DNA of 64,000 nucleotides from assembly GCF_030268965.1 (NCBI RefSeq), contig NZ_BSSE01000002.1, forward strand, positions 62,001-126,000. Reading direction: 5' to 3'. Positions 16,825-24,367 of the stretch are shown here, piece after piece. The notes beneath the pieces were generated by a model. That model had not been told where the DNA came from. It did no database searches and worked only from the letters and a program-made list of their open reading frames with translations. A program made the position numbers and the translations under genes. This DNA is from Microtetraspora sp. NBRC 16547. Lineage in GTDB: Bacteria; Actinomycetota; Actinomycetes; Streptosporangiales; Streptosporangiaceae. The first letter of the stretch is position 1. Each line of letters starts with the position of its first letter.

Positions 16825-17861
16825 CGGGGGTGCCCGAGCTCCGCGCGGAACAGGCGCATCACATTGCCGCCGAGGATCTTGGTGATCTCGTCCTCGGAGA
16901 GGCCGCGCTTGAGCAGCCCCTCGGTGACCAGCGGCATCCCGCGAGGACCGTCCAGACCGGGGATGGCCGCGTTGGTGTCGAGCCCGCTGAAGCTGACGTC
17001 CTCGCAGCACGGCGGGGTGAGGTCGGCGTAGACCTCCTTGATGAAGTCCGGGCCGAGGCCCACGTGGTCGATCCCCGCCACGTTCGCGATGTGCTCGATG
17101 TGGTCCACCAGATGGTCCATGGTCGCCGAGCGCGCGTCCTCGGTGAGGAAGGCGGCGAGGAAGTTCACGCAGATCACGCCGCCGGTCGCGGCGACGCCGC
17201 GGAGCTGTTCGTCGGTGAGGTTGCGGTGGTGGTCGCGCAGCGCGCGGGCGGAGGAGTGCGTGGCCATGACCGGCCGGGTGGCGATTTCCAGGACGTGCTC
17301 CACGCCGGTCGCCCCGAGGTGCGACACGTCGAAGATCATGCCCAGCCGTTCCATCTCCTGGACGGCCTCGACGCCGGCGCCGGTCAGCCGGGAGCCGGTG
17401 GCGTCCTCGCCGCTGCCGTCGGCGAGGGGCGTACGACCCCAGTGGGCGATCGAGGCCACCCGCACGCCGAGCCGATGAATGGTCGGGATCAGCTCGACGC
17501 TGTCGTCGATGCCGGGCATGCTCTCCATGGCCAGGACCAGCGCGATCCTGCCGAGGGCGAGCGCCTCGTCGATCTCGTCCCCGCTCCGGCACAGCCGTAC
17601 GGCCTCGGGGTTGCCCTCGGCGATCACATGCGCGCACTCGATCATGCGCAGGGTCTGGCGGAGGGACCCTTCCGGGCGGAACTCGTCGTCGATGAACACC
17701 GGGAGGACCTGAACGTCCACCCCGCCCTCGACAAGCTGCGGCAGCCACTGGCGCTGGAAGAACGAGGCCCACTGCCGGGGCGGCCGGGCCGAGACCGCCA
17801 TGAGCAGATCGTTGTGGGTGTCTGCGACGACGGCGTCGTTGTGCAGATCGTGAAAGGGCAT
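16821..17861 (-). CDS. Membrane dipeptidase-type peptidase (M19)
   Basis: 346 aa from ATG 17861, which has AAGGGA 7 bases upstream. Peptidase M19 zinc ligands are in order: ADTHNDLL (His-x-Asp), LAMESM (bridging Glu), FDVSHLG (His), MATHSSARAL (His) and GLGPDFI (Asp). Despite the family name there is no signal peptide or membrane helix, as in most bacterial homologues. M19 enzymes hydrolyse dipeptides, often tolerating D-residues at the C-terminal position. It forms a two-gene coupled operon with an M20 peptidase, suggesting dipeptide salvage. Its promoter should lie in the 130-bp divergent region before the Nif3-like gene. Confidence 0.92.
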   Translation of the reverse strand: MPFHDLHNDAVVADTHNDLLMAVSARPPRQWASFFQRQWLPQLVEGGVDVQVLPVFIDDEFRPEGSLRQTLRMIECAHVIAEGNPEAVRLCRSGDEIDEALALGRIALVLAMESMPGIDDSVELIPTIHRLGVRVASIAHWGRTPLADGSGEDATGSRLTGAGVEAVQEMERLGMIFDVSHLGATGVEHVLEIATRPVMATHSSARALRDHHRNLTDEQLRGVAATGGVICVNFLAAFLTEDARSATMDHLVDHIEHIANVAGIDHVGLGPDFIKEVYADLTPPCCEDVSFSGLDTNAAIPGLDGPRGMPLVTEGLLKRGLSEDEITKILGGNVMRLFRAELGHPR

Positions 17862-17983
17862 GCCGGAATCCCTTCTAGAAAGGCGCTTATCGGACGTTAC
17901 CCCCACTTGACCTTCGGCGCTCGGCGAGGCACGCCAGGAGAGGCACGGAGGAGTCCTCGATCACGGAAAGTCCCCGCCGGCGG

Positions 17984-17989
17984 TAGTCT
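17984..17989 (+). promoter_or_regulatory. -10 element (TAGTCT) placed for a leaderless transcript
   Basis: TAGTCT ends 6 bases before the GTG start of the Nif3-like gene and no Shine-Dalgarno is present, so transcription would begin at the start codon. The -35 is unconvincing. Confidence 0.45.
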
Positions 17990-17995
17990 GCGCCT

Positions 17996-18811
17996 GTGCT
18001 TGCGGACGTCGTTGCCGAGATGGAGACGCTGTACGACCCCGCCTGGGCGGAGTCCTGGGACGCGGTCGGGCTGGTCTGCGGTGATCCCGCGCAGGAGGTG
18101 CGGAAGATCCTCTTCGCCGTCGATCCCGTCGCGGCCGTCGTGGACGAAGCGATCGAGTGGGGTGCGGACATGATCATAACGCACCATCCGCTCTATCTGC
18201 GGGGCACGACCAGCGTCGCGGCCACCACCTTCAAGGGCCGTGTGATTCACCGGTTGATCAGGAACGACGTCGCGCTCTACGCCGCGCACACCAACGCCGA
18301 CGTCGCCGATCCCGGGGTGTCCGACGCGCTGGCCCGGGCCGTCGGCCTGTTCGGAGAGCTGCGCCCGCTGCTGCCCTCCGCCGAGGATCCGCGCCGCGGC
18401 CTCGGCCGGATCGGGACGCTGCCGTCCCCCATGCCGCTGCGCGAGTTCGCCGCGCGCGCCGCGTCCGGCCTGCCGGCCACGGCCGGGCCGTTGCGTGTGG
18501 CCGGTGACCCCGAGCGGCCGATCGTCACCGTGGCGGTCAGCGGGGGAGCGGGCGACTCCCTCCTCGGTACGGCACGCGCCTCCGGAGCCGACGTGTTCCT
18601 GACCGCCGACCTGCGCCACCACCCGGCGAGCGAGTTCATGGAGGCCGAGGGAGGCCCGGCACTGATCGACGCCTCGCACTGGGCGACAGAGTGGCCCTGG
18701 CTGGCCGACGCCGCCGAGCGTCTGACGTCCTCGCTTGCCGTGAAGGGCATTAATGTTGAGGCGCGCGTCTCCCACATCGTCACCGACGCGTGGACGTCGA
18801 CGACACCGTAA
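17996..18811 (+). CDS. Nif3-like dinuclear metal center protein (DUF34)
   Basis: 271 aa, the usual length of bacterial Nif3/YbgI proteins. Metal ligands are visible in IITHHPLYLRG (His-His), AAHTNAD (Asp) and ALIDASHWATEWP (His and Glu near the C terminus). The family forms toroidal hexamers with a dimetal site. The physiological role is unsettled; GTP cyclohydrolase-like or metal-homeostasis functions have been proposed. It is followed at 30 bp by a zinc-ribbon coiled-coil gene and then RNase H/phosphatase. The same trio occurs in Mycobacterium tuberculosis (Rv2230c-Rv2229c-Rv2228c), so the operon is conserved across actinobacteria. Confidence 0.92.
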   Translation: MLADVVAEMETLYDPAWAESWDAVGLVCGDPAQEVRKILFAVDPVAAVVDEAIEWGADMIITHHPLYLRGTTSVAATTFKGRVIHRLIRNDVALYAAHTNADVADPGVSDALARAVGLFGELRPLLPSAEDPRRGLGRIGTLPSPMPLREFAARAASGLPATAGPLRVAGDPERPIVTVAVSGGAGDSLLGTARASGADVFLTADLRHHPASEFMEAEGGPALIDASHWATEWPWLADAAERLTSSLAVKGINVEARVSHIVTDAWTSTTP

Positions 18812-18841
18812 TCGCCCCCGCGAGCACCTTGAGGATCTGCG

Positions 18842-19582
18842 ATGAAGGCCGCACCCGAAGCACAGAAGCGTCTGCTCGATCTGGCGGAGCTCGACGCGGG
18901 TCTCGACCGGCTGCGGCACCGCCGCCGCACCCATCCCGAACTCGCCGAGATCGATGAGCTGTCCAAGAGCCTCGCTCGCGCCGCCACGCAGGCCATCTCC
19001 GCCGAGACCGAGGCCGGTGACCTCGCCAGAGAGCAGTCCAAGGCCGAGGCGGACGTGGAGGCCGTCCGCGTCCGGGTCGACCGCGACCAGAAGCGCCTCG
19101 ACTCCGGTCAGGTGAGCTCCCCGAAGGACCTGGCGAGCCTGCAATCGGAGCTCACCTCCCTGCACCGCCGCCAGGGCGACCTCGAAGAGGTCGTGCTGGA
19201 GATCATGGAGCGTCGTGAGGCGGCCGACGCGCAGGTCGCGACCTTCACGAGCCGGCGCGAGGAGGCGGCCGCGACGCTGGCGGCCGCCGAGGACCGGCGC
19301 GACGCGGCCTTCACGGAGATCGACAAGGAGGCGGCCGAGCTGCAGGACCGGCGCCCTGCGATCACCGCCGACATCCCCGACGACCTGCTGGCGCTGTACG
19401 GCAAGCTGCGGGAGCAGTCCGGCGTCGGCGCCGCCATGCTGCACGGCGGTCGCTGCCTCGGCTGCCGGACCAGCCTCTCCATCGCCGACCTCAACCGCAT
19501 CCGCGCGGCAGCGCACGACGAGGTCGTGCGCTGTGAGGAGTGCCGCCGGATCCTGGTCCGCACCGCGGAGTCCGGCCTGTGA
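18842..19582 (+). CDS. Coiled-coil zinc-ribbon protein (CT398/Rv2229c-like)
   Basis: 246 aa. Residues about 5-180 form a long charged coiled coil, including an SSPKDLASLQSELTSL hairpin that is highly conserved in this family. The C terminus carries a C4 zinc ribbon with CLGC and CEEC pairs. Homologues such as CT398 and Rv2229c fold as a bent coiled coil with the zinc ribbon at one end and are thought to bind protein or nucleic-acid partners, but no activity is established. Middle gene of the Nif3 / zinc-ribbon / RNase H trio; its TGA overlaps the next GTG start. Confidence 0.9.
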   Translation: MKAAPEAQKRLLDLAELDAGLDRLRHRRRTHPELAEIDELSKSLARAATQAISAETEAGDLAREQSKAEADVEAVRVRVDRDQKRLDSGQVSSPKDLASLQSELTSLHRRQGDLEEVVLEIMERREAADAQVATFTSRREEAAATLAAAEDRRDAAFTEIDKEAAELQDRRPAITADIPDDLLALYGKLREQSGVGAAMLHGGRCLGCRTSLSIADLNRIRAAAHDEVVRCEECRRILVRTAESGL

Positions 19583-20850
19583 GGTTCGTCGTCGAGGCCG
19601 ACGGCGGATCCCGGGGCAATCCCGGCCCCGCGGGATACGGCGCCGTGGTCAAGGACATCGACGGCCGAGTGCTCGTCGAGGCCGCCGAGGCGATCGGCAC
19701 CGCGACCAACAACGTCGCCGAATACCGCGGCCTCATCGCGGGCCTGGAGTCCCTGCTGACCGTCGGCGGCGAGGGGGTGTCCGCCGAGGTGCGGATGGAC
19801 TCCAAGCTCGTCATCGAGCAGATGGCCGGCCGCTGGAAGATCAAGAACGAGGGCCTGCGGCCGCTCGCGCTCGAAGCGGGCGCGCTCGCCCGGCGGCTCC
19901 AGGTCACCTGGAAGTGGATCCCGCGCGAGCAGAACAGCCACGCCGACCGCCTCGCCAACGAGGCCATGGACGCCGCGGCCAAGGGCCTGAAGTGGGAGTC
20001 CACGGGCGTCGCCGACTTCGTGTCCGCACCCGCCTCCGGGACTGCGCCTGCGGCCGGGCCCGCCGCGCCCGCGCGTGAGCACGCGCCGATCTCCGACCTC
20101 GCGCCCGGGCCCACCGCACCCGCTCTCGTCCCCGAGCCGGCCGCCTCTCTTGCCGCGCCCGCGCCGGCCGCCCCCTCTACCGCCGTCCGGCGGGAGCGAG
20201 GAGAGGGCACCGGTTGGATGGCGCGCCCCACGCGCGTTGCCACGTCGTTCCTGCTGCTCCGGCACGGGGAGACGCCGCTCTCCGTGGAGAAGCGCTTCTC
20301 TGGAACGGGAGATCCCTCGCTCACTCCCAGGGGGCTGGCCCAGGCCGAGGCCGCCGCGCTACGGCTCTCGCGCGAGCCGTACGCGATCGACGTGATCGTC
20401 ACCTCCCCGCTGGCGCGGGCCAGGCAGACGGCTGAGGCGGTCGCCTCGCGTACCGGCGTGCCGGTGCGGATCGAGCAGGACCTCAGGGAGGCCGACTTTG
20501 GCGCCTGGGAGGGGCACACGTTCGCCGAGATTCAGCGGAGCTGGGCGGCTGAGCTGGCGGCCTGGCTCAGTGACCCCTCGGCCGCCCCGCCCGGTGGCGA
20601 GAGCTTCGCCGCCGCGGGACGGCGGGTGGAGCTGGCCAGGGACCGGATCATCGCCGAGCACGAGGGCAAGACCGTGCTCGTCGTCTCGCACGTGACCCCG
20701 ATCAAGCTGCTGCTCCGCTTCGCGCTCATGGCGCCGCCGGAGGCCCTCTACCGGATGCATCTCGATGTGGCCTGCCTCTCGGTGATCGACTACTACGCCG
20801 ACGGCCCCGCCGTCGTGCGGGCGCTCAACGACACCTCCCACCTGGGCTGA
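19579..20850 (+). CDS. Bifunctional RNase H / histidine phosphatase (Rv2228c-like)
   Basis: 423 aa from GTG 19579, which overlaps the previous stop (GTGA). Residues 1-140 are RNase HI with the acidic catalytic set D8 (EADGGSRGNPG), E48 (NVAEYRGL), D74 (RMDSK) and D123 (HADRLANEA); it removes RNA from RNA-DNA hybrids. A roughly 70-residue Ala/Pro-rich linker separates it from a histidine phosphatase domain starting at LLLRHGETPL (His229), with a second His in VVSHVTPIKL. In mycobacteria this C-terminal domain has acid or alpha-ribazole phosphatase (CobC-like) activity. The two activities in one chain are a known actinobacterial fusion. rnpB follows 117 bp downstream. Confidence 0.93.
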   Translation: MRFVVEADGGSRGNPGPAGYGAVVKDIDGRVLVEAAEAIGTATNNVAEYRGLIAGLESLLTVGGEGVSAEVRMDSKLVIEQMAGRWKIKNEGLRPLALEAGALARRLQVTWKWIPREQNSHADRLANEAMDAAAKGLKWESTGVADFVSAPASGTAPAAGPAAPAREHAPISDLAPGPTAPALVPEPAASLAAPAPAAPSTAVRRERGEGTGWMARPTRVATSFLLLRHGETPLSVEKRFSGTGDPSLTPRGLAQAEAAALRLSREPYAIDVIVTSPLARARQTAEAVASRTGVPVRIEQDLREADFGAWEGHTFAEIQRSWAAELAAWLSDPSAAPPGGESFAAAGRRVELARDRIIAEHEGKTVLVVSHVTPIKLLLRFALMAPPEALYRMHLDVACLSVIDYYADGPAVVRALNDTSHLG

Positions 20851-20967
20851 TCAGCACCGGGCGTTCACAGGGCGCGTTCGCCGTCGTGTGATGCCGGCGA
20901 TCCGCGGCGTCCGGGCGCTCGCCGCCAGGTTGGACAGTGCTTGGGAGGCCGTTAGGCTGGGACGCAC

Positions 20968-21377
20968 GGCGGACGAGCCGGCCGGGCGGCCGCGTCGGGG
21001 TCTCGTGTTCTGCATGGACCCCGCCGAGGAAGGTCCGGGCTCCACAGGGCGAGGTGGTCGGTAACGCCGACCCGGGGCGACCCGCGGGACAGTGCCACAG
21101 AAAACAGACCGCCCCCTTCGCGGGGGTAAGGGTGAAACGGTGGTGTAAGAGACCACCAGCGCCCACGGTGACGTGGGCGGCTCGGTAAACCCCACCTGGA
21201 GCAAGGTCAAGAAGGGACGCTTCGCGAGGAGCGTCCCGCGCGCGACGTTCGAGGGCTGCCCGCCCGAGCCGCGCGGGTAGACCGCTTGAGGCCGCCGGCA
21301 ACGGCGGTCCTAGATGGATGGCCGCCGGCCGGTGAAAGCCGGCCACAGAACCCGGCCTACAGGCCGACTCGTCCGCC
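20968..21377 (+). ncRNA. rnpB: RNase P RNA (bacterial type A)
   Basis: About 410 nt. The ends were set by the P1 helix: GGCGGACGAG at 20968-20977 pairs with CTCGTCCGCC at 21368-21377, extended by GGCC/GGCC. Conserved core elements appear in order: the GAGGAA...GTCCGGGCTCC region, ACAGTGCCACAGAAAACAGA (P4/J region), GGTAAGGGTGAAACGG, AGACCACCAGCGC, TAAACCCC and the 3' core around AGATGGATGG. The last 33 bp also serve as a repeated attachment-like core (copy 1), so the functional 3' end of this essential RNA has been used as an integration target while keeping its sequence intact. Confidence 0.97.
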
Positions 21378-21378
21378 C
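21346..21378 (+). repeat. rnpB 3'-end att-like core, copy 1 (inside rnpB)
   Basis: 33 bp from CAGAACCCGG to CGTCCGCCC, overlapping the 3' strand of the rnpB P1 helix. Identical over 33 bp to copy 2, over 31 bp to copy 3, and with one mismatch over 31-32 bp to copy 4. Confidence 0.95.
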
Positions 21379-21677
21379 GCGCTCGCCACCGCGCCCGCGA
21401 ACACGTTCAGGCCCGCCGCCCCCGCTACCGGGCCGATCCCCACGTCCGGCAACAGGTGACGCAGCGGTTCCTCGCCGGTGTGGCCTCCCGCGCGCCCCGG
21501 AACCTCGACGTCCGCTACCGGACCGTCAACGGCGACCCGTCCGCGCTGCTGTTCGCCGGCGACGCACCCTTCGCCGTCATGGTCATCGACCTCAACGCAG
21601 AAGGAGATCAAATGGCGGAGATTTACGCCGTCACCAATCTCGACAAGCTCTCCCACCTCACAACACATGACTTCTGA
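21378..21677 (+). pseudogene. 3' fragment of an ECF41 (SigJ-like) sigma factor gene
   Basis: The frame opens exactly at the end of rnpB and has no start of its own. It encodes the end of sigma region 4 (RARHRAREHV, then RPRYRADPHVRQQVTQRFLAG) followed by the C-terminal SnoaL-like extension ending in the hallmark FAVMVIDLNAEGDQ and IYAVTNLDKLSHL. ECF41/SigJ sigma factors are about 290-330 aa; about 100 are left. Promoter recognition domains 2 and most of 4 are missing, so it cannot work as a sigma factor. The junction coincides with the att-like core, implying that site-specific or microhomology recombination removed the 5' part. GTG 21456 could be used only to make a truncated peptide. Confidence 0.8.
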
Positions 21678-22179
21678 CCCCGTTGGCGAGTTGCGCATAC
21701 GCAAGGAACAAGCGTTAACCGGCTTCGCGGCCTCCCCGGAGGCTAGTGTGTGCGCCGTCACTCGGTACTCCCCGGGTTTCGTGTTGCAGGTCGAAGTGGG
21801 CTCGTCACCTCTCGCGGACAGCCTGCGAGCGTACGGGGAGGCGACGTCGGACAAGTCGCGGGCCGGTGCGCCCGTGAAGACCGGCCTGTCCTCAGAGTCG
21901 ACGCGATCCCCCGAACGGAGCCTCTACCCACCGCAGCCGAGCGCTTCCTACCGGGCCGGTGACGTCGTCGTGTGTTCGCAGCCCGACGGCAGCGTGCCCA
22001 CCAAGCTCCAGCTCGCGGTGTTCCTCGCCGACGTCAGCGGCATCCAGCCGAGGGACGCGGTCGTCGGCAGGATCGAGAACCTCGGCGCCATCCAGAGGCT
22101 GGTCGACGCCGTCGCGAAGCAACCGGTCTCCAACGAACTGCTGACCGTGCAGCTCACCACCTCTCTCGTCATCGTCTAG
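21667..22179 (+). CDS. Hypothetical 171-aa protein, first of the Mau-like operon
   Basis: From ATG 21667, which overlaps the end of the sigma fragment by 11 bp. No signal peptide or membrane helix. The N-terminal half is Ser/Thr-rich and probably flexible (for example SRAGAPVKTGLSSEST). The C-terminal half looks folded (YRAGDVVVCSQP, KLQLAVFLADVSGI, VVGRIENLGAIQRLVDAVA). I do not recognise a family. The gene ends 7 bp before the MauE-like gene and so is likely co-transcribed with it. With the upstream region lost, its original promoter may be gone; transcription could come from read-through of rnpB. Confidence 0.55.
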   Translation: MTSDPVGELRIRKEQALTGFAASPEASVCAVTRYSPGFVLQVEVGSSPLADSLRAYGEATSDKSRAGAPVKTGLSSESTRSPERSLYPPQPSASYRAGDVVVCSQPDGSVPTKLQLAVFLADVSGIQPRDAVVGRIENLGAIQRLVDAVAKQPVSNELLTVQLTTSLVIV

Positions 22180-22186
22180 GGACCAG

Positions 22187-22720
22187 ATGCAGTACGTGCT
22201 CGGTGTACTGGCGTGTACGCCACTGATGGCCTCCACGATCGCGAAGGCGTGGGACTGGGCCTGGAACGCCAAGTCCCGCTCCATCCTGCCGACCTCTCTG
22301 GACCGTTCGCTCACCGTCGTCCAAGGTCTGCTCTGCGCCTGGTCCGTCCTAGCTCCGGCAGCCTGGGCGCTTTTCGCCGTAGCCGCTCTCTACGCGACGA
22401 TGGGAATCGCGGTCCTGTGGCTTCGGGTGCACAGAGGGCCCGCGGACTGCGGCTGCAGGGGGCGCTCCCGGCCGGGCCGGCTGAGTTTCCGGCTCGCGGC
22501 CACGAACCTCGCCCTCGCGGCGGCGGCCGCGGCGGTCACGATGCTGGAAGCGGTGAATCCGGAATTCGCACTACGGCTCTTCGTGCTGGCCACCGTCGCG
22601 ATCATCCTGTTCTTCCTCATGGTGATCGTTCCCGCCTACCGGCCGCTGATCAAGCGTTATCGAGAACTGGCCGACAGGTATCGGCTGTGGGCCGCCGGGT
22701 TCCCTCATCTTCGATCCTGA
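22187..22720 (+). CDS. MauE-like redox-associated membrane protein
   Basis: 177 aa with four to five hydrophobic segments (about 4-20, 44-80, 103-120, 129-150). A cysteine motif DCGCRGR at C88/C90 sits in a loop. This is the layout of the MauE/DoxX-like family, membrane proteins needed with MauD for maturation of methylamine dehydrogenase in other bacteria, where they help handle its many disulfides. ATG 22187 follows TAGGGACCAG. The MauD-like gene follows after 30 bp. Here the likely client is the Tat-exported 12-cysteine protein two genes downstream. Family assignment rests on topology plus the CxC motif. Confidence 0.75.
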   Translation: MQYVLGVLACTPLMASTIAKAWDWAWNAKSRSILPTSLDRSLTVVQGLLCAWSVLAPAAWALFAVAALYATMGIAVLWLRVHRGPADCGCRGRSRPGRLSFRLAATNLALAAAAAAVTMLEAVNPEFALRLFVLATVAIILFFLMVIVPAYRPLIKRYRELADRYRLWAAGFPHLRS

Positions 22721-22750
22721 TCGCCTGACCTTAGAGAGGAGATCGCGAGA

Positions 22751-23335
22751 ATGCCGATCGCCATCGTGGTGATTGTCGCCGTCTGTCTCGTGTTCACGAT
22801 CCTTAACATGATCATGACAGCGGTGCTCTTCCGGCAGCTGGGCCTGTTCGTTCTGGGGACCTCGCGCGGTGCCAACGACAGCGGCATCTCGATCGGCCGC
22901 AGAGTGCCCAAGACCGAGCTACCCGACATCCGCACGGGCCAGCCGGTGAACCTGCACGACGGGCGGGGGAAGCTGCTGTTCTTCGGGTCGACCACCTGTG
23001 GCGAATGCGCGCAGATCTACCCGGAGATCCTGGACGTGGAGCGTCGTTACGACATTCCCGTGGTGAACATCCTCTTCGGCTCGGACGTGGCCGACCTGTC
23101 GCAGTACGTCGAGAAACTCGACCTCAAGGGGGCGACCGTCTTCGCGACCGAGGACATCGCGCAGGCCTACGACGTCGAGGTGAGCCCATTCGCGTTCGTC
23201 GTGGACGACCGCGGAATCGTCGTGGCCAAGGGACTGCTCAACAACCGCGGCCGACTCATCGAGATGCTGGCTCCGATCCGGCAGGTGGACTTTCCTGAGG
23301 AGACCTTGAATGACATCGAAATTATCGCGCGATGA
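22751..23335 (+). CDS. MauD/TlpA-like membrane-anchored thioredoxin
   Basis: 194 aa. An N-terminal membrane anchor (residues 2-36) is followed by a thioredoxin-like domain outside the membrane, with KLLFFGSTTCGECAQI giving a CxxC pair at C83/C86 and a cis-Pro region (VEVSPFAFVVDD). This matches MauD, a thioredoxin-like protein required for making the small subunit of methylamine dehydrogenase. ATG 22751 has AGAGAGGAG upstream. Its last 26 bp overlap the start of the Cys-rich gene, so the two are coupled. Probable job: forming or shuffling disulfides in that partner, fed by the MauE-like protein. Confidence 0.8.
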   Translation: MPIAIVVIVAVCLVFTILNMIMTAVLFRQLGLFVLGTSRGANDSGISIGRRVPKTELPDIRTGQPVNLHDGRGKLLFFGSTTCGECAQIYPEILDVERRYDIPVVNILFGSDVADLSQYVEKLDLKGATVFATEDIAQAYDVEVSPFAFVVDDRGIVVAKGLLNNRGRLIEMLAPIRQVDFPEETLNDIEIIAR

Positions 23336-23720
23336 GAAATTCCAGCTGGGCGCCGCCCGGCTGACCCGGCGCATCGGACGGCGTAAGTTCCTGGGCAGGT
23401 CGGGTGCGGTGGCGGCGGCCATCGCTGGGTTCGTCGTCGGGGTCGACGCGGGCCCCGCCTTCGCGCACGGCACGTGCTCCCCGCCCCACGGCGCATACTG
23501 CCGAGGGTGTGCCGCGAGCTCGGAGTGCCCGACTGGCTTCGTCACCTGCACCCCCAGCTACAACCGTGGCTGTGGCCTATGCCCGTACAGCAGCGGCTGG
23601 TGGTACACGGGGACGTCCCCCAACCGGCACAAGTGCCGTGACTGCATCTCTTCGATTTACGGCCCCATCGGGTGTAGTGCCACCTGGCACTGCGGCTGCA
23701 AGTCCACGACCCACTACTGA
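23310..23720 (+). CDS. Tat-exported 12-cysteine protein, methylamine dehydrogenase light-chain-like
   Basis: 136 aa. The N-terminal region holds a twin-arginine motif RRKFLG (R24/R25) and a hydrophobic stretch ending in PAFA-H (predicted cleavage after A52). The mature part of about 84 residues contains 12 cysteines, three tryptophans (SGWWYTG and SATWHCGC) and little hydrophobic core. Size, Tat signal, cysteine count and the adjacent MauE/MauD pair all recall MauA, whose six disulfides surround a tryptophan tryptophylquinone. There is no large-subunit gene, and I cannot show that the Trp pair matches the TTQ residues. It may instead be an electron carrier or a metal-binding protein. ATG 23310 has GAGGAG 7 bases upstream. 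Confidence 0.75.
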   Translation: MTSKLSRDEKFQLGAARLTRRIGRRKFLGRSGAVAAAIAGFVVGVDAGPAFAHGTCSPPHGAYCRGCAASSECPTGFVTCTPSYNRGCGLCPYSSGWWYTGTSPNRHKCRDCISSIYGPIGCSATWHCGCKSTTHY

Positions 23721-23731
23721 GAAGGCTGCTC

Positions 23732-24367
23732 ATGACGTACGTATCAGTGGTTCTGGCGGCGATAGCCGGAGTGCTCTCCTTCGGCACCTCTTGAGGCCTC
23801 AACGCTGCCGGCACGCTGTATGCGTCGCCTCCGGGTTGGGCTCGTAGTTTCGCGCGCGGACTCGTCCGCGGAGCAGGCATGCTGGCGGTCGTCGTCCTCG
23901 TGCTCGCTGCTCTTTCGTGGTCGCTGCCAGTGCGGCAGGAGGCACGGCAGGCGGTGGCCGCGATTGTGGTCGGAGCCTTCATGGTGAGCGAGATTCTGGG
24001 CGGAGTCGGACATCGCAGAATGTCGCTGCGCTGGCTGGTACCGACGACATTGGTCAACGGCAACGATGCCACGGCCGCGATTCGGTGGGGTCGCTCGCTC
24101 GGCTTCGGGTTCCTGACCGACGCTCCCTATGCGGTTTTCCACGTGGCGCTGGTCGTCCCTGTTATCTTTGGCCAGGTCGGCGTAAGTCTCGTCGTGGTCA
24201 TCGCATTCGTTGTGGCCCGCGCGGTTCCTTATCTGATCGCGCCTATCGGGCGTAACGCGTCCTCGATTGGCGACTTCACGATCGGCGGCCGTGCCGTGCT
24301 TTTCGGCGGCGCACGGATTGTGTCCGCCGCGGCGTTGACGGCCACATTCGTCTGGATGGTGCTGTGA
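23732..24367 (+). pseudogene. Polytopic membrane protein interrupted by an in-frame TGA at codon 21
   Basis: Reading from ATG 23732 gives VLAAIAGVLSFGTS, then TGA (23792-23794), then GLNAAGTLYASPPGW and an uninterrupted frame to 24367 (211 codons in all). The frame on both sides looks like one membrane protein with about five helices. The TGA most likely replaces a Trp codon (TGG), giving a nonsense mutation. Re-initiation at ATG 23879 would yield a shorter protein of 162 aa lacking the first helix. Position in the operon, 11 bp after the Cys-rich gene and overlapping the lipoprotein gene by 4 bp, says it belonged to the Mau-like set. A sequencing error is also possible. Confidence 0.7.

Noticed and set aside
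23732-24367. Selenoprotein with TGA read as selenocysteine
   Set aside because: No SECIS-like hairpin was recognised after the TGA, and selA/selB in the window are broken. A Trp-to-stop change is simpler.
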